A stretch of 64,000 nucleotides of DNA from Methylobacter sp. (GCF_004322395.1 NZ_SCTW01000154.1:21225-85224), one strand, 5' to 3'. Counted from the stretch's first letter, positions 34,824 through 47,319 are shown. Notes: generated by a model not told the origin, from the letters alone. Translations and numbers: made by a program.

Positions 34824-37400
34824 TTATTGTTTAGGTAAAACAAACGATTTCTTTGCCTCAAGATCACCTGTTTTATAGGTCGGCAAAGTAATGCTGGAGT
34901 CGTAGTCGACGCCTGACCATTCCGGCATCGGTGCCGGTATGGCTAAAGTTTGTCCGGGATTCATTACATCCCACCGCAACAGCATGGCTTTATCCTCATG
35001 CTGAGTATTGTGACAATGTTCCACATAAGTGCCGGCAAACTCCCTGAAGCGGACCGCCACGTCAACACTGGCCGTGCTGTCTGCCAGAGAACCGATACGA
35101 TAAACATCCTTACGGGCGTATTTTTCCCAAGGCGGCGGCGTTTTGCCGCCACGATAAAGAATTTGTCCTTCTTCAAAGTGAATATGTACCGGATGACTCG
35201 AACTTTGATTATTGAGCTTGATATGCCAGATCTCGGTTTTACCCATCTCAGGAGCCGCTGAAACCCGATGCGGATCTGCCGATAATCCGTCGCCGCGATC
35301 GGCCTTGATAGTCCAAGGCATTAGATCCGTTCCACTGGACCTGCCGAACTCGAAAGTTCTTTGCACAGCGGCTTGCAGTTCCTGGGTTGTCGGTTTGTTC
35401 AACGGGATCATCTGTTTCTTGCCTTCCACGTAATCGGCAGGGTTCATGCTCAAATCGGTGCCGCTGTATCCCTGCACCCGGAACTCAAGGAACTTGCCAA
35501 CGCCCGGATCTCCGTTATTGCCATCCGCTCTGTATTTCCCACTGAGCACATCCGGCAATGCAATCACTTTGTTCGGACCTCTGCCATCTACATGCTCCAG
35601 CAAATTAACCAAGTACAATTTTTTGCCTGCCATACCCTTAAAATCGACAATCATGTCGTAGCGTTCGGCAATGGCTTGCTCAGGCCAAGCTCCTTGGGCA
35701 GACTGGGCATTGGGGAACGGTATCGCATGTTGCATAATATTGCCGTCGTTAGCGATCATGTAGGAGGGTACTATCTTACCGGCTTCATCGACGATAGCGA
35801 TTTTGTACCAACGCGAGACACTGCCGTTCAAAATACGCAAACGATAGCGCCGGGCGCGAACGTCAACATAGGGTTTGTAAACCCAGTTGACGGTAACGCG
35901 GTCGCCCAGATAGCCATCGGTATTAAAGATATTGAATTTTAGCTGTCCGTTTGTATCCCAAGCCTTGTCGGCAACCAGCAGATTCATATCGTAATCGCGG
36001 TTTCCCCAATCGAGTCCCGAACCGCTAGGCAAGCATAAATTCGCATTATTGGGATTGGCGTAGTGGCAGGCATAGCCCTCATCTGAAGTTCCGCCATTAG
36101 CCTCATTCTGGTCTTTAGGTTCCCGTCCGCGATCTACAGCACTGTAATAGTTCATCATCGCGGCATTGCCTTTGTAGACGTTCTGCGCGGTGTAATCCAG
36201 CATATGGTCGTGAAACCAATGGGTACTCATAGTTTCCCGCCAGTCGCCCGGAACGTAGGAAATACCGCCGTGGCCGTCAGGGGCGCCGGTCTTCATATCG
36301 GTAGCGCCTTTATTAATGCTGTCATGCCCGGCCAGAATCATCGGCCAGTGATAATCGTAAAACTGGCCGGGATAAAAGTAGGCGTGCATATAGCCATCGC
36401 TTTCGGCCGGATTATGACCGTTATGTTCGTGGGTGCTGATAGTATGCGTACCGAAACCGTTGTTTGCCGCAATATCGATCGGCAGCGCGTTGTAATGGCG
36501 GAACAAAATGGATTCTCCATAACGCGCCATCAGCAGTTTAGGCGGCAGGGTGCCATCAAACGTCCATACTGAATTGGGACTTTGCGTGGGTAGATTAGGG
36601 TGCATCTTTATTTCCGCTCCTTTGCTACCCGGTTCTCCATCGCCATCGGCATCCAAATAGTAAAGTCCGCCGGGGGCGAATTCTCCCACTTTGTACTCAT
36701 GCAGCTGGTGCTTGTCGCGAAGACCGCCATTGACGCGCGATCCTGCCATCGCAGATTGAAAATAGGCTTGCGCCGGAAACTCATCCCAGCGTTGATGGGC
36801 AAACCATTCACCGCTTGGACGGCCATCGGCAGTGGTTGACGTTTGAGCCGATAGCCCGACGCAAGCTCTGATTTTAGCATCCCAAGGATTAAGTGACGTT
36901 TCATCCGATTTTCGACTGGGAACCGAATTAAGGTCTTCCTTAAGAAAGCTATCCAATGCCTGACCGACCGGTGCATTACGGCAAACGGCGGTAGGATCGG
37001 CAGGATCTTCAGCAGGCTGAGGAAACGCTGACGTTGATGAAGATGAACTGGACATTTTCTTAAGCCCGAATTCTTCAAACATCAACATTTTGGCGGTAAA
37101 GGCTGTCGCACACGAACCATTAATACACAGCGGGCTGGGCTCTGGGGTGAAGAGCCCGGTTACTGGATCTACCGTCGCTGTTGGGATGTTGAATGCCGCA
37201 TGAGCCACGTTCATCCCGCCGAAAAGGCAGGATAGAGCTGCGGCCGCAAGAACCGAATTATTAAAGAAATGATTTCGCTGATCAATGCCGGCACTCAGGC
37301 TGGTTTTGAATAAACAGCGCCGTTGCTGAATAGTGTTAGTTTTACGTATACAGCGGGTTACAGCCATTTCTTGCCGGCTGCAACTTGTTTTCTTAAACAT
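34824..37400 (-). CDS. Multicopper oxidase, secreted (paralogue A)
   Basis: An 858-aa exported oxidase with an unusually long N-region before its hydrophobic leader (about residues 49-68, ending NVAHA). GGAG precedes the ATG. Copper motifs are HEHNGH (324-329), WFHDHMLDYTAQNVYKG (His397, His399), HPVHIH (736-741) and HCHNTQHEDKAM (795-806). A Ser-rich, low-complexity stretch (SSSSSSTS) near 117-124 is variable. It is closely similar to the 927-aa enzyme at 44473-47256: one core block of 25 residues around HEHNGH differs at only two positions. It is second in an operon after the 763-aa protein and is followed by the SCO-cytochrome gene. Confidence 0.92.
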   Translation of the reverse strand: MFKKTSCSRQEMAVTRCIRKTNTIQQRRCLFKTSLSAGIDQRNHFFNNSVLAAAALSCLFGGMNVAHAAFNIPTATVDPVTGLFTPEPSPLCINGSCATAFTAKMLMFEEFGLKKMSSSSSSTSAFPQPAEDPADPTAVCRNAPVGQALDSFLKEDLNSVPSRKSDETSLNPWDAKIRACVGLSAQTSTTADGRPSGEWFAHQRWDEFPAQAYFQSAMAGSRVNGGLRDKHQLHEYKVGEFAPGGLYYLDADGDGEPGSKGAEIKMHPNLPTQSPNSVWTFDGTLPPKLLMARYGESILFRHYNALPIDIAANNGFGTHTISTHEHNGHNPAESDGYMHAYFYPGQFYDYHWPMILAGHDSINKGATDMKTGAPDGHGGISYVPGDWRETMSTHWFHDHMLDYTAQNVYKGNAAMMNYYSAVDRGREPKDQNEANGGTSDEGYACHYANPNNANLCLPSGSGLDWGNRDYDMNLLVADKAWDTNGQLKFNIFNTDGYLGDRVTVNWVYKPYVDVRARRYRLRILNGSVSRWYKIAIVDEAGKIVPSYMIANDGNIMQHAIPFPNAQSAQGAWPEQAIAERYDMIVDFKGMAGKKLYLVNLLEHVDGRGPNKVIALPDVLSGKYRADGNNGDPGVGKFLEFRVQGYSGTDLSMNPADYVEGKKQMIPLNKPTTQELQAAVQRTFEFGRSSGTDLMPWTIKADRGDGLSADPHRVSAAPEMGKTEIWHIKLNNQSSSHPVHIHFEEGQILYRGGKTPPPWEKYARKDVYRIGSLADSTASVDVAVRFREFAGTYVEHCHNTQHEDKAMLLRWDVMNPGQTLAIPAPMPEWSGVDYDSSITLPTYKTGDLEAKKSFVLPKQ

Positions 37401-37495
37401 GGTGCATCTCCGTTTTGTGTTTAGATGAGTATTGGTTTATATAAGCACCGGTCCCTTGCTGAACCGGTGCTTTGTTTTTAACGCGTTTCTTTCGT

Positions 37496-39787
37496 TTATT
37501 TGATGGTAACGGCGATATTCGCTCTCGTGGCGCTGGTCGTTAATGACCGCAAGCTGATCGGTGTTTTGCAGGCCGGACCAGGTTTTGCCCTGTATTCCCA
37601 CGTACCAACGGGTGCGCCGGCGACTACGGGAACTGCTGCGCCCAGCTTATTGCTATTCAGGTCGGCCGGCACGGAAGCTGTCTGGTACAACTGGATATTG
37701 TTGTTAGTTTGCACAGTGGTGGTTCCAGCGACTCGCCATTCGCCAGAAGTGGCACTCATGATTTTGCACTGCGCTCCGGTTATTTGGATAACTTCAGGAT
37801 TAACGACTGTCACCGTGGCATGCGTAGGCTGCGAAACCTGACCGTTGTCATTGGCTACGGTGTAATCGAAGCCGAAAGTACCTGCTGTTGCGCCTGCCGT
37901 GTAAGTCACCTGGCCGTTTGCTCCGGCCGTCGCCGTGCCGCCGGTGATGTTAGATAACGTTACCGAAGCCGGATTCAGCGTACCGCCATTGCCGGAGTCG
38001 TTGGTTAGCACGTTGATCGCTACCGACTGGTTAACAGGCACGTTGACCGGTCCATCAGGGTTAACAATCGGCGCAGGCCCTGCTGCGGACGGCGCGACAG
38101 TGACGATCACCGTCGCCACATTAGACTGGCCGACGCTGTTCGATGCCGTATATCGGAAAGTCACATCACCATTCACAGGCCCTGGTGTGTAGGTGATGGC
38201 CGTTCCATTAATGGATGCTGAGCCGGAACCGGCCGGGATCGCCTGTCCGACCAATTGCACAGACGTGATAAGAGCTGCCGGGTTCGCGACATCGTTAGCG
38301 GTAACCGGAATATCAACGGCCGGACCTCCCGCTGTTGCCGCTGCTCCGTCATCCAGGGCAAGCGGCACGCCAGCCACGGACGCACCGGCTCCTGTTGCCC
38401 GATTGCGCACTACGGGGAACGTCCCGCTGCCGCCGGCAGTTGATTTAACGGTAACGGTATCCGGCGGTGTGGCGATACCGGCCACTGTCAGAGTTACTTC
38501 GGCTGGATCGTTCGCGTTACCGGATGACACGGCTGTTTCGCCGAAGCCCTCCAGCGTCAGCGTAGGCGGTAGTTGGTCCGTTCCGAAGCCTTTATCGCTG
38601 CTGGTCGCAACTACGGTCAGCGTCTGGTTGGCGTAATTCGCTGAAGCCGCCGTCACGACATCGACCACATGCTTCGTGAAAATACTAGGCGGCGTGTCGG
38701 CGCTGTTGATGACCGATACGGGACCGGGCAAATCGCCGTTGGGATTCACCATGCCCTGGCTATAGTACTGCCCGAGCGAGGTGGGGCCGAACGGGATCAT
38801 CTTGACAGGCGCTATGTTTGCCGCCGCCGCCGTCAACGAAGGATTAGGCTGAGAAGGCAATACCTTTAAGTCGCGGGCATAAACATCAACCTGTGTACCG
38901 TCGGTATCGCGTTTGTAGAACCCGTTGTAGATCTCCAGAGGACTGGGAATCGGGTTTGCCACAAAATTGTGCAGGCGGCCCATCAGGCTGAACTGCTCGG
39001 AGCGAATGCATGTATGGTTGGCCCCTTGGTCTCCCAGTACAATGGGAGTGATGCCGTCGGGCTGGACGCCGCAAATCTCGAAATAGTTGGTGCCGAAGGG
39101 ACTGCCGGTGATAAATTCCGGGTTGAGCCCGTCCGACAGGAAGTCAGCGCCATTAAGGGTAACCGGTGCGAGTGGCGTTCCGCCGCTGCTCGCGGACCGT
39201 TGCAGGAAAGGTCCGACACGGCTATGAAGGGCGCCGTCAAACACGCCGCGCGCCACGCCGATGTCTTCGCTGAAAACAATGTCGCGATTGCCGCTATCAG
39301 AAACCGCATCAACCGGGAATGTATCGACGCCGTAAGGATGCGTCACGGTGTAAGTGCCGGGCTCCGGTACGCCCGCAAATACGCGGATGCGCGTGAATAC
39401 TATTTGATCGCCCACAGCCACAGCGCCGGCAGAGAAGGCCGCTTCCAGCGCCAAAACCAGGGTGGCGCGCTTGCCGCCCGGCATATCTATCAAGGACGAA
39501 GCGTTAAAATAAAAGGCCTCATCGGGGAAGTTGTTTGGGAAGCTGTAAGGCGGGTCGGGCAACCCGGGGCCGACAAGCAAACAGGCATTCTGTTGCGCAG
39601 CGCCGAAATCGTTGGCGTCAGGCAAGCATAGATCGAGAACGGTTCCGTTCAAATCCTGGTACCAGTTTGGGAAACCGTGTCCCGTTGGGGAAGGTAAGTT
39701 AGTCGGGCCGACCCGTGCCAAGTCGGCATGTACGGATAAGCTCAACGTAGTAAGCGCTATCGCAGCCATTGTATGTTTGGTTTTCAT
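37496..39787 (-). CDS. Secreted Ig/cadherin-repeat protein with novel N-terminal domain (paralogue 1)
   Basis: A 763-aa exported protein with a leader ending at SLSVHA. Residues about 25-270 form a domain shared with the 810- and 449-aa proteins: LCLP near the start, EAAFSAG..VGDQIVFTRIRV, GTYTVTHPYGVD and RVGPFLQ. A second shared module (TLTVVATSSD, VTVKSTAGGSG) follows at about 375-465. Then come two Ig/cadherin-like repeats (IPVTANDVAN..., INVLTNDSGN...) and a C-terminal beta module starting near VIQITGAQCK. I recognise no named family for the N-terminal domain. It probably acts outside the cell, as a matrix or adhesion partner of the oxidases. First gene of the operon leading to MCO paralogue A; a decayed copy lies at 47320-47675. 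Confidence 0.8.
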   Translation of the reverse strand: MKTKHTMAAIALTTLSLSVHADLARVGPTNLPSPTGHGFPNWYQDLNGTVLDLCLPDANDFGAAQQNACLLVGPGLPDPPYSFPNNFPDEAFYFNASSLIDMPGGKRATLVLALEAAFSAGAVAVGDQIVFTRIRVFAGVPEPGTYTVTHPYGVDTFPVDAVSDSGNRDIVFSEDIGVARGVFDGALHSRVGPFLQRSASSGGTPLAPVTLNGADFLSDGLNPEFITGSPFGTNYFEICGVQPDGITPIVLGDQGANHTCIRSEQFSLMGRLHNFVANPIPSPLEIYNGFYKRDTDGTQVDVYARDLKVLPSQPNPSLTAAAANIAPVKMIPFGPTSLGQYYSQGMVNPNGDLPGPVSVINSADTPPSIFTKHVVDVVTAASANYANQTLTVVATSSDKGFGTDQLPPTLTLEGFGETAVSSGNANDPAEVTLTVAGIATPPDTVTVKSTAGGSGTFPVVRNRATGAGASVAGVPLALDDGAAATAGGPAVDIPVTANDVANPAALITSVQLVGQAIPAGSGSASINGTAITYTPGPVNGDVTFRYTASNSVGQSNVATVIVTVAPSAAGPAPIVNPDGPVNVPVNQSVAINVLTNDSGNGGTLNPASVTLSNITGGTATAGANGQVTYTAGATAGTFGFDYTVANDNGQVSQPTHATVTVVNPEVIQITGAQCKIMSATSGEWRVAGTTTVQTNNNIQLYQTASVPADLNSNKLGAAVPVVAGAPVGTWEYRAKPGPACKTPISLRSLTTSATRANIAVTIK

Positions 39788-40154
39788 TTGAAATACCTCA
39801 TCATCCTTTTTGTAAAAAAACCTATGTATTCAGATGTTGAAATCGACAACAACATTCATACACACCTATATGCGTGTCCATTCCCCGACTGGAAAGATGT
39901 CTTTATTTTTGAGATGAACACCGCCGATTCGGTATCCCTTATTGGGACGAGTCGAGCAGCACCGGCGGTCAGTCTGAGGGTTCGCTCCGTTGTGACTAAA
40001 GGTATCGGAAAGATAAAACAAATGAACTCAGGTGAAACCCTGATTCTGGCTCGGGTTAATACCTGATTTTAAGGGTTTTAGTAACTAAGATGGGCGGCAT
40101 AAGGATTGCGGCGTTCCGGCTGACGATAGACAGTCGAAATATTTAGACAAACTC
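39788..40154. repeat. Duplicated upstream region of the 763-aa protein operon (copy A)
   Basis: This gene-free stretch matches 47676-48058 almost throughout, for example ATGTTGAAATCGACAACAAC and GAAAGATGTCTTTATTTTTG in both. It holds two copies of the candidate regulatory dyad: CAGGTGAAACCCTGATTC (40029) and CGGGTTAATACCTGATTTT (40052). It must contain the promoter of the minus-strand operon. Confidence 0.88.
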
Positions 40155-40184
40155 ATCCGTAACGATATCGGAACCTCTCAAACT

Positions 40185-40327
40185 AAAAAACGCAGTTAGT
40201 CCACGAAAAGCACTAAAAAATTCAAATAGATACCCAATTACAGGTAGTCACCTAAAGGGTGAATGACTAAATCAATGGAACATGTTGATTTCTTTCGTGC
40301 TTTTCGTGGACTAACTGCGTTTTTTAG
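40185..40327. repeat. Inverted-repeat element, CCACGAAAAGCAC family (second copy)
   Basis: Arms starting AAAAAACGCAGTTAGTCCAC at 40185 and ending GTGGACTAACTGCGTTTTTT near 40325 form a perfect stem of about 29 bp with a 70-80 base loop. It is related to 4311-4430. It lies between the 810-aa gene and the 763-aa operon and would insulate the two units. Confidence 0.85.
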
Positions 40328-40409
40328 AATAATACCACCGCTCCGGGTAGTGTAGTCGATTACCCGGAACGGTAGTTTATCCATCCACTATGATCCTAAA
40401 GCTGCTCCT

Positions 40410-42842
40410 TTACTTAGGGGTGACACTGACATTGAGTAGTTGACCGCCGCCTGACGAGACGATGCTGATAGAATTGTTCGCTCCTGGCGAGACGCTACTA
40501 TTGCGGTCATTGAAGCTCCAATTTCCGCCCCGGTTCGCCGTCACAGTGGCAACAATAGCTCCGTTCAAGTTGGGGCCGACACGGATAGTGACGATGTTGT
40601 TTCCTCCCGCCGTGCCGTTGAGTGTCCAGCGGCTGTCCCTCGCCTTGAATTCCGCTTTTTTCACTGTTATCTGGTCGATTACCGCAGCGGGATTGACCGT
40701 CACCGTCACCGTAGCCGTAGCCGTCAGGTTGTTGCCGTCAATAATGGTATAGCTGAACGTATTAGTGCCGCTGAAACCTGCGTTCGGTGTATATGTGACA
40801 GTCTGACCGTTATTGATGACGACCGATCCATTGGCCGGGGCGGTGACTGACGTTATGCTCAGGATGTCGCCGTCCACGTCACTATCGTTGCCGCGCACGG
40901 AGATAATAACCGGAGTACCGGCATTCGTCGTTGCCGTATCGTTTACCGCGACCGGCGCATCGTTTACAGCGGTAACGGTTACAGTGACCGTAGCTGTGTC
41001 CGAGCCGCCTTTGCCGTCGGAAACGGTGTAGGTAAAACTGTCCGTGCCGTTGTAGTTGGCATTCGGCGTATAGTTGACCGTATTTCCATTTATAGCCGCC
41101 GTGCCGTTAACGGGCTGAGTTAATGAGGCCACTGTCAATGCATCGCCGTCCGAATCGGTATCGCCTGCGAGCACAGCTATATTCACTGCCGTATCCTCAG
41201 CTGTCGTCGCACTATCGTCAACCGCCACTGGAGCGTTATTCGCCGCACTGACATTGAGGGTCACGGTTGCAAGGGCGGATGACTTGCCGCTGCCGTCCAG
41301 TGCCGTATATGTAAAGCCGTCTTGTCCGGTAAAATTAGTGTTGGGCGTATAGATGAACGAACCGTTCGGGTTGAGCACAAGAGTACCGCTATTGACAGGG
41401 GCACCCAAAACAGCGGTCAGCGATGAGCCGTCGGGATCCGAATCATTGCCCAGCACACCGGGAGCGGCAATATCAAGCGCGGTATTTTGCAAGATGCCAT
41501 AGGTATCGTTGACGGCCTGTGGCGGTTGACCCTCCACAACGGCTACATGCTCGATATCCGACCCGCCGGCGCTTGAAGTGACTCTGACTTTGTCGGGCAC
41601 CACAGTCATGTTGGGAACCGTCAGCTTGCCGTTACTCAGATTGCCGATACCGAAAGTCGTGAGCGTCGGCGGGTTGAGCAGGTCGCTGGAGACGGCCTCA
41701 ATGATCATATCCTTTGATTCCAGGTTGTATTCAGCACGGGTAATGTTTACGGCGTCGGTCAACAGGCTCAGCAACTTGGTGGGACCCTTGCCTGGACTAT
41801 TGGCCGTCACACTGACTACTTTGGGCAAGATGCCGGCATTTGCCAGTGGCAAGCTGGTGTAGTACAAGCCGTTCCCACCATCGACCAGACTATTTTCGCC
41901 GGCCGGCAGATTCGAGCCGCCGCTGACCGTCACATTAGACTGTAGATCCGAAGTGACAAAGATGTCTACCTGACCGGTACTATCGGCTTGGCGAGCATAG
42001 ATGGACCGATTGACCACTAGCGCGGTCGGTTCAAGCTGCGTATAGATCTTTCCGGAGACGTTGAATAAGCTGGTCTGCACACTGCTGGTGCCACCGATAC
42101 CATCGATATCGTTTGGGTCGATATTGAGCGCCGTCACGCCATCCAAGGCGACCGCCTGGATGCGGAAGAAATTCGTTTCGCAAGGGCTGCCGATGACAGT
42201 ATGGGGCACGGCCGGGTCGCCGATGTATCCCGCAGGAGGGCTAGGCAAGACTTCCGGATTCCACTGCAGAACTGGTCCTATGCGGCCTTGATGCACTGAG
42301 TTGGCGGCGAAGGAGATATCGAAACTTTCGTTGATGGCGCGATTGCCTGGCGATGTAACGGTATAAATCTCTTGTCCCCAAGGATGGGTTACCGTGTAAA
42401 TGCCGGGATTTCTGACATCAATGCGAATGCGCAGCCGCGTGAACGGAAACTGATCGCCGTCCTTGGGCGTTGCGGTCAAGAAAGCGGCCTCGACGCCGGT
42501 TACCAAGAGCGCATCGAGTACGGGATTATTATTGGGGCCAGTGATAATCGCGGTGTCGGCGGACGCCCAGAAGCCTTCGGCGCCAAAGCCGATTTGCTCC
42601 GAGAATAGATTTCCTTGAATAGGCGGGCTCGAGATACACAGGGCCGGGTCCAGGCACAATTCCATGGTCAGCCCGCTGGAGTCCTGAACAGTTAAAGGAA
42701 ACTTGTTTTGCGGATTGACCGGGCCGATGTTCATCGGCGTCGCACCTTCGATTGGGCAGCCGCCGGGAAGAGCTTGCGCGGATTCACTGCAAGCAAACAC
42801 TACGAGAGCGGCAGCCATAATTTTATTAAGCCTTAGATTCAT
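40410..42842 (-). CDS. Secreted cadherin-repeat protein with novel N-terminal domain (paralogue 2)
   Basis: An 810-aa exported protein; CGGGGAAAATCTT precedes the ATG and the leader ends at SESAQA. Residues about 25-290 are the same N-terminal domain as in the 763- and 449-aa proteins (LCLDPALCIS, GFGAEGFWASAD, EAAFLTATPKDGDQFPF, GIYTVTHPWG, HQGRIGP). The VNITRAEYNLES...VRVTSSAGGSD module follows at about 370-440. Three tandem cadherin/VCBS-type repeats come next (DSDPDGSSLTAV, DTDSDGDALTVAS, DSDVDGDILSITS cores), whose Asp-rich DxDxDGD loops suggest Ca2+ binding. It ends in a C-terminal beta module (ITVKKAEFKARDSRWTLNG). It is last in the unit MCO B > 449 aa > 810 aa. Confidence 0.8.
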   Translation of the reverse strand: MNLRLNKIMAAALVVFACSESAQALPGGCPIEGATPMNIGPVNPQNKFPLTVQDSSGLTMELCLDPALCISSPPIQGNLFSEQIGFGAEGFWASADTAIITGPNNNPVLDALLVTGVEAAFLTATPKDGDQFPFTRLRIRIDVRNPGIYTVTHPWGQEIYTVTSPGNRAINESFDISFAANSVHQGRIGPVLQWNPEVLPSPPAGYIGDPAVPHTVIGSPCETNFFRIQAVALDGVTALNIDPNDIDGIGGTSSVQTSLFNVSGKIYTQLEPTALVVNRSIYARQADSTGQVDIFVTSDLQSNVTVSGGSNLPAGENSLVDGGNGLYYTSLPLANAGILPKVVSVTANSPGKGPTKLLSLLTDAVNITRAEYNLESKDMIIEAVSSDLLNPPTLTTFGIGNLSNGKLTVPNMTVVPDKVRVTSSAGGSDIEHVAVVEGQPPQAVNDTYGILQNTALDIAAPGVLGNDSDPDGSSLTAVLGAPVNSGTLVLNPNGSFIYTPNTNFTGQDGFTYTALDGSGKSSALATVTLNVSAANNAPVAVDDSATTAEDTAVNIAVLAGDTDSDGDALTVASLTQPVNGTAAINGNTVNYTPNANYNGTDSFTYTVSDGKGGSDTATVTVTVTAVNDAPVAVNDTATTNAGTPVIISVRGNDSDVDGDILSITSVTAPANGSVVINNGQTVTYTPNAGFSGTNTFSYTIIDGNNLTATATVTVTVNPAAVIDQITVKKAEFKARDSRWTLNGTAGGNNIVTIRVGPNLNGAIVATVTANRGGNWSFNDRNSSVSPGANNSISIVSSGGGQLLNVSVTPK

Positions 42843-42904
42843 AAGATTTTCCCCGATTTTCGTTGATCGTTACAAGAATGGGCATACACAGGTACTGCCG
42901 CAAT

Positions 42905-44215
42905 TTAAGGGACGATGGTTACGTCTTCGCTGTCGCTTCCCCCTTTTGCCGAGGTCACGGTGACCCTTGAAGGTGGGACAAGCACATTATTGAAAGTCCG
43001 GCTACCATTGTTCAGAGTGTCGAACCCGAAGACTGTGAGGATTGGATTCGTTGCCTGATCGCTGGAGTTCGCCTCAATGGTCAGGGTGTTAGCCGAGACC
43101 GAATATTCGGCGCGGGTAATATTTATTAAATCGGTAAGCAGGCTGATGTGCGTGGCATCAGCGTTGCCGGTGTTTCTTGCGGTCACTTCCACCGAGTTCG
43201 GCAGCACGCTGGCATTCACGGGGATGTTTTTGAAAAACAAACCCTGTCCATCGCCGTCCAGCGGGACGTCGTTCGGAGGCAGATTAGGCTCACCTTTCAA
43301 GGTGACCACGGCCAATGGCGCGGAGATGGCAAACGCGTTGACTTGTCCGACGTCATCAATCGCTCGCGTGTAATTAGTGCGGTTGACTACTAACGGCGCC
43401 GGCGCATTGCCGCTGAAGATCTTGCCGGAAACGTTGAACAGGTTGGTTTGCACACTGCTGGTGCCGCCGATACCGTCGCTATTGCCGGGATCGATATTGA
43501 GCGGTGTCACCCCATCCAAGGCGACCGCTTCGATTCGGAAGAAATTGCTGCCGCAAGGGCTGCCGGTGACGGTATGTGGCGTGGCTGGATCTCCTATGTA
43601 TTGCCCCCCTTGCGCGTCAGTGATAGGTAGCCCGGAATCCCAGTGCAGAATCGGCCCGATTCGGCCCTGATGCACGGCATCGGCGGCAAAGGCAATATCG
43701 AAGCTATCATTGACGGCCTTCACACCCGGCGTTGCGACCGAGTAAACCTCCTTACCCCAAGGATGGGTCACGGTATAAATACCGGGCAAGGGGATATCGA
43801 TGCGAATGCGCAGCCGAGTGAACGGAAACTGGTCGCCGTCTTTGGGCGTTGTGGTCAAGAAAGCGGCCTCGACGCCAGATACCAGACGCGCATCTATGCC
43901 CGCGCCGGTAGTAATAGCAGCATCCGCAGACGCCCAAAAGCCTTCGGCGCCAAAGCCGATTTGCTCCGAGAATAGATTTCCTTGAATAGGCGGGGTCGAG
44001 ATACACAGGGCCGGGTCCAGGCACATTTCCATGGTCAGTCCGGTGGAGTCCTGGACATAAACCGGAAAACCGCTTGCAGGGGAAGTGTTGAGAGGACCGA
44101 TGTTCATCGGCGTCGCCCCTTCGATTGGGCAGCCGCCGGTAATTGCCTGGGCCGATTGAAAGAAACTGCACGGCAGCAGGACGAGCGGAATAAAAATATT
44201 ACGTTTTAATTTCAT
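42905..44215 (-). CDS. Secreted protein with novel N-terminal domain, no repeats (paralogue 3)
   Basis: A 436-aa exported protein. I start it at the ATG at 44215, with GGAGAAAAATC upstream, which gives a clean leader ending SFFQSAQA; an ATG 13 codons earlier is less well placed. The N-terminal domain is nearly the same as in the 810-aa protein (GGCPIEGATPMNIGP, FSEQIGFGAEGFWASAD, KDGDQFPFTRLRIRID). The INITRAEYSVSANTLTIEA...TVTSAKGGSDSEDVTIVP module then ends the protein exactly where the cadherin repeats begin in the 810-aa paralogue. It is a minimal form of the family, 62 bp before the 810-aa gene. Confidence 0.78.
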   Translation of the reverse strand: MKLKRNIFIPLVLLPCSFFQSAQAITGGCPIEGATPMNIGPLNTSPASGFPVYVQDSTGLTMEMCLDPALCISTPPIQGNLFSEQIGFGAEGFWASADAAITTGAGIDARLVSGVEAAFLTTTPKDGDQFPFTRLRIRIDIPLPGIYTVTHPWGKEVYSVATPGVKAVNDSFDIAFAADAVHQGRIGPILHWDSGLPITDAQGGQYIGDPATPHTVTGSPCGSNFFRIEAVALDGVTPLNIDPGNSDGIGGTSSVQTNLFNVSGKIFSGNAPAPLVVNRTNYTRAIDDVGQVNAFAISAPLAVVTLKGEPNLPPNDVPLDGDGQGLFFKNIPVNASVLPNSVEVTARNTGNADATHISLLTDLINITRAEYSVSANTLTIEANSSDQATNPILTVFGFDTLNNGSRTFNNVLVPPSRVTVTSAKGGSDSEDVTIVP

Positions 44216-44391
44216 GATTTTTCTCCATACTTTCGAAAAGAATGATTGGTTCATTTGATTTCTACTTTCGCTAGATAGATGATCATGGTCTTATGCAGGA
44301 TTACTCTATCTTTCCTTATTCGCCTCACTCGCCCGGCATTAGGGTTGGCTAAAGTTTTCCGTTTGCACAACGCGGGTCTTGTTGCTTGCGT

Positions 44392-44419
44392 CGACATCCT
44401 CGATTTGCCGAGGATGTCG
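44392..44419. terminator. Strong hairpin after MCO paralogue B
   Basis: CGACATCCTCG and CGAGGATGTCG form a perfect 11-bp stem with a 6-base loop in the 257-bp gap between the MCO B stop and the 449-aa gene. There is no U tract, so it may be a processing or partial-attenuation stem rather than a true terminator. Confidence 0.45.
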
Positions 44420-44472
44420 TTGCCGTGCGCTGCTCGAATTCCGGCTTCGATGCTCAGCCGAGCCGTGCAACG

Positions 44473-47256
<2,784 letters not shown>

Positions 47257-47319
47257 GGTAAATTCCTCATTTCAATTTTTAAAACCCTGCACGAGGGAGG
47301 CTGATTTGAGTGCAAATAT

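Noticed and set aside
36338..37400. Tat export of MCO paralogue A because of an RRCLFK stretch in its N-region
   Set aside because: The hydrophobic core begins about 20 residues later, too far for a normal Tat signal, and paralogue B has no twin arginine.
38969..39631. A 220-codon plus-strand open frame opposite the 763-aa protein
   Set aside because: Antisense to the conserved N-terminal domain, which is shared with two paralogues in the other frame.
39773..40066. A 97-codon plus-strand open frame in the duplicated upstream region
   Set aside because: The duplicate at 47676-48058 carries in-frame stops at the same place, so the frame is not conserved; the region is better read as control DNA.
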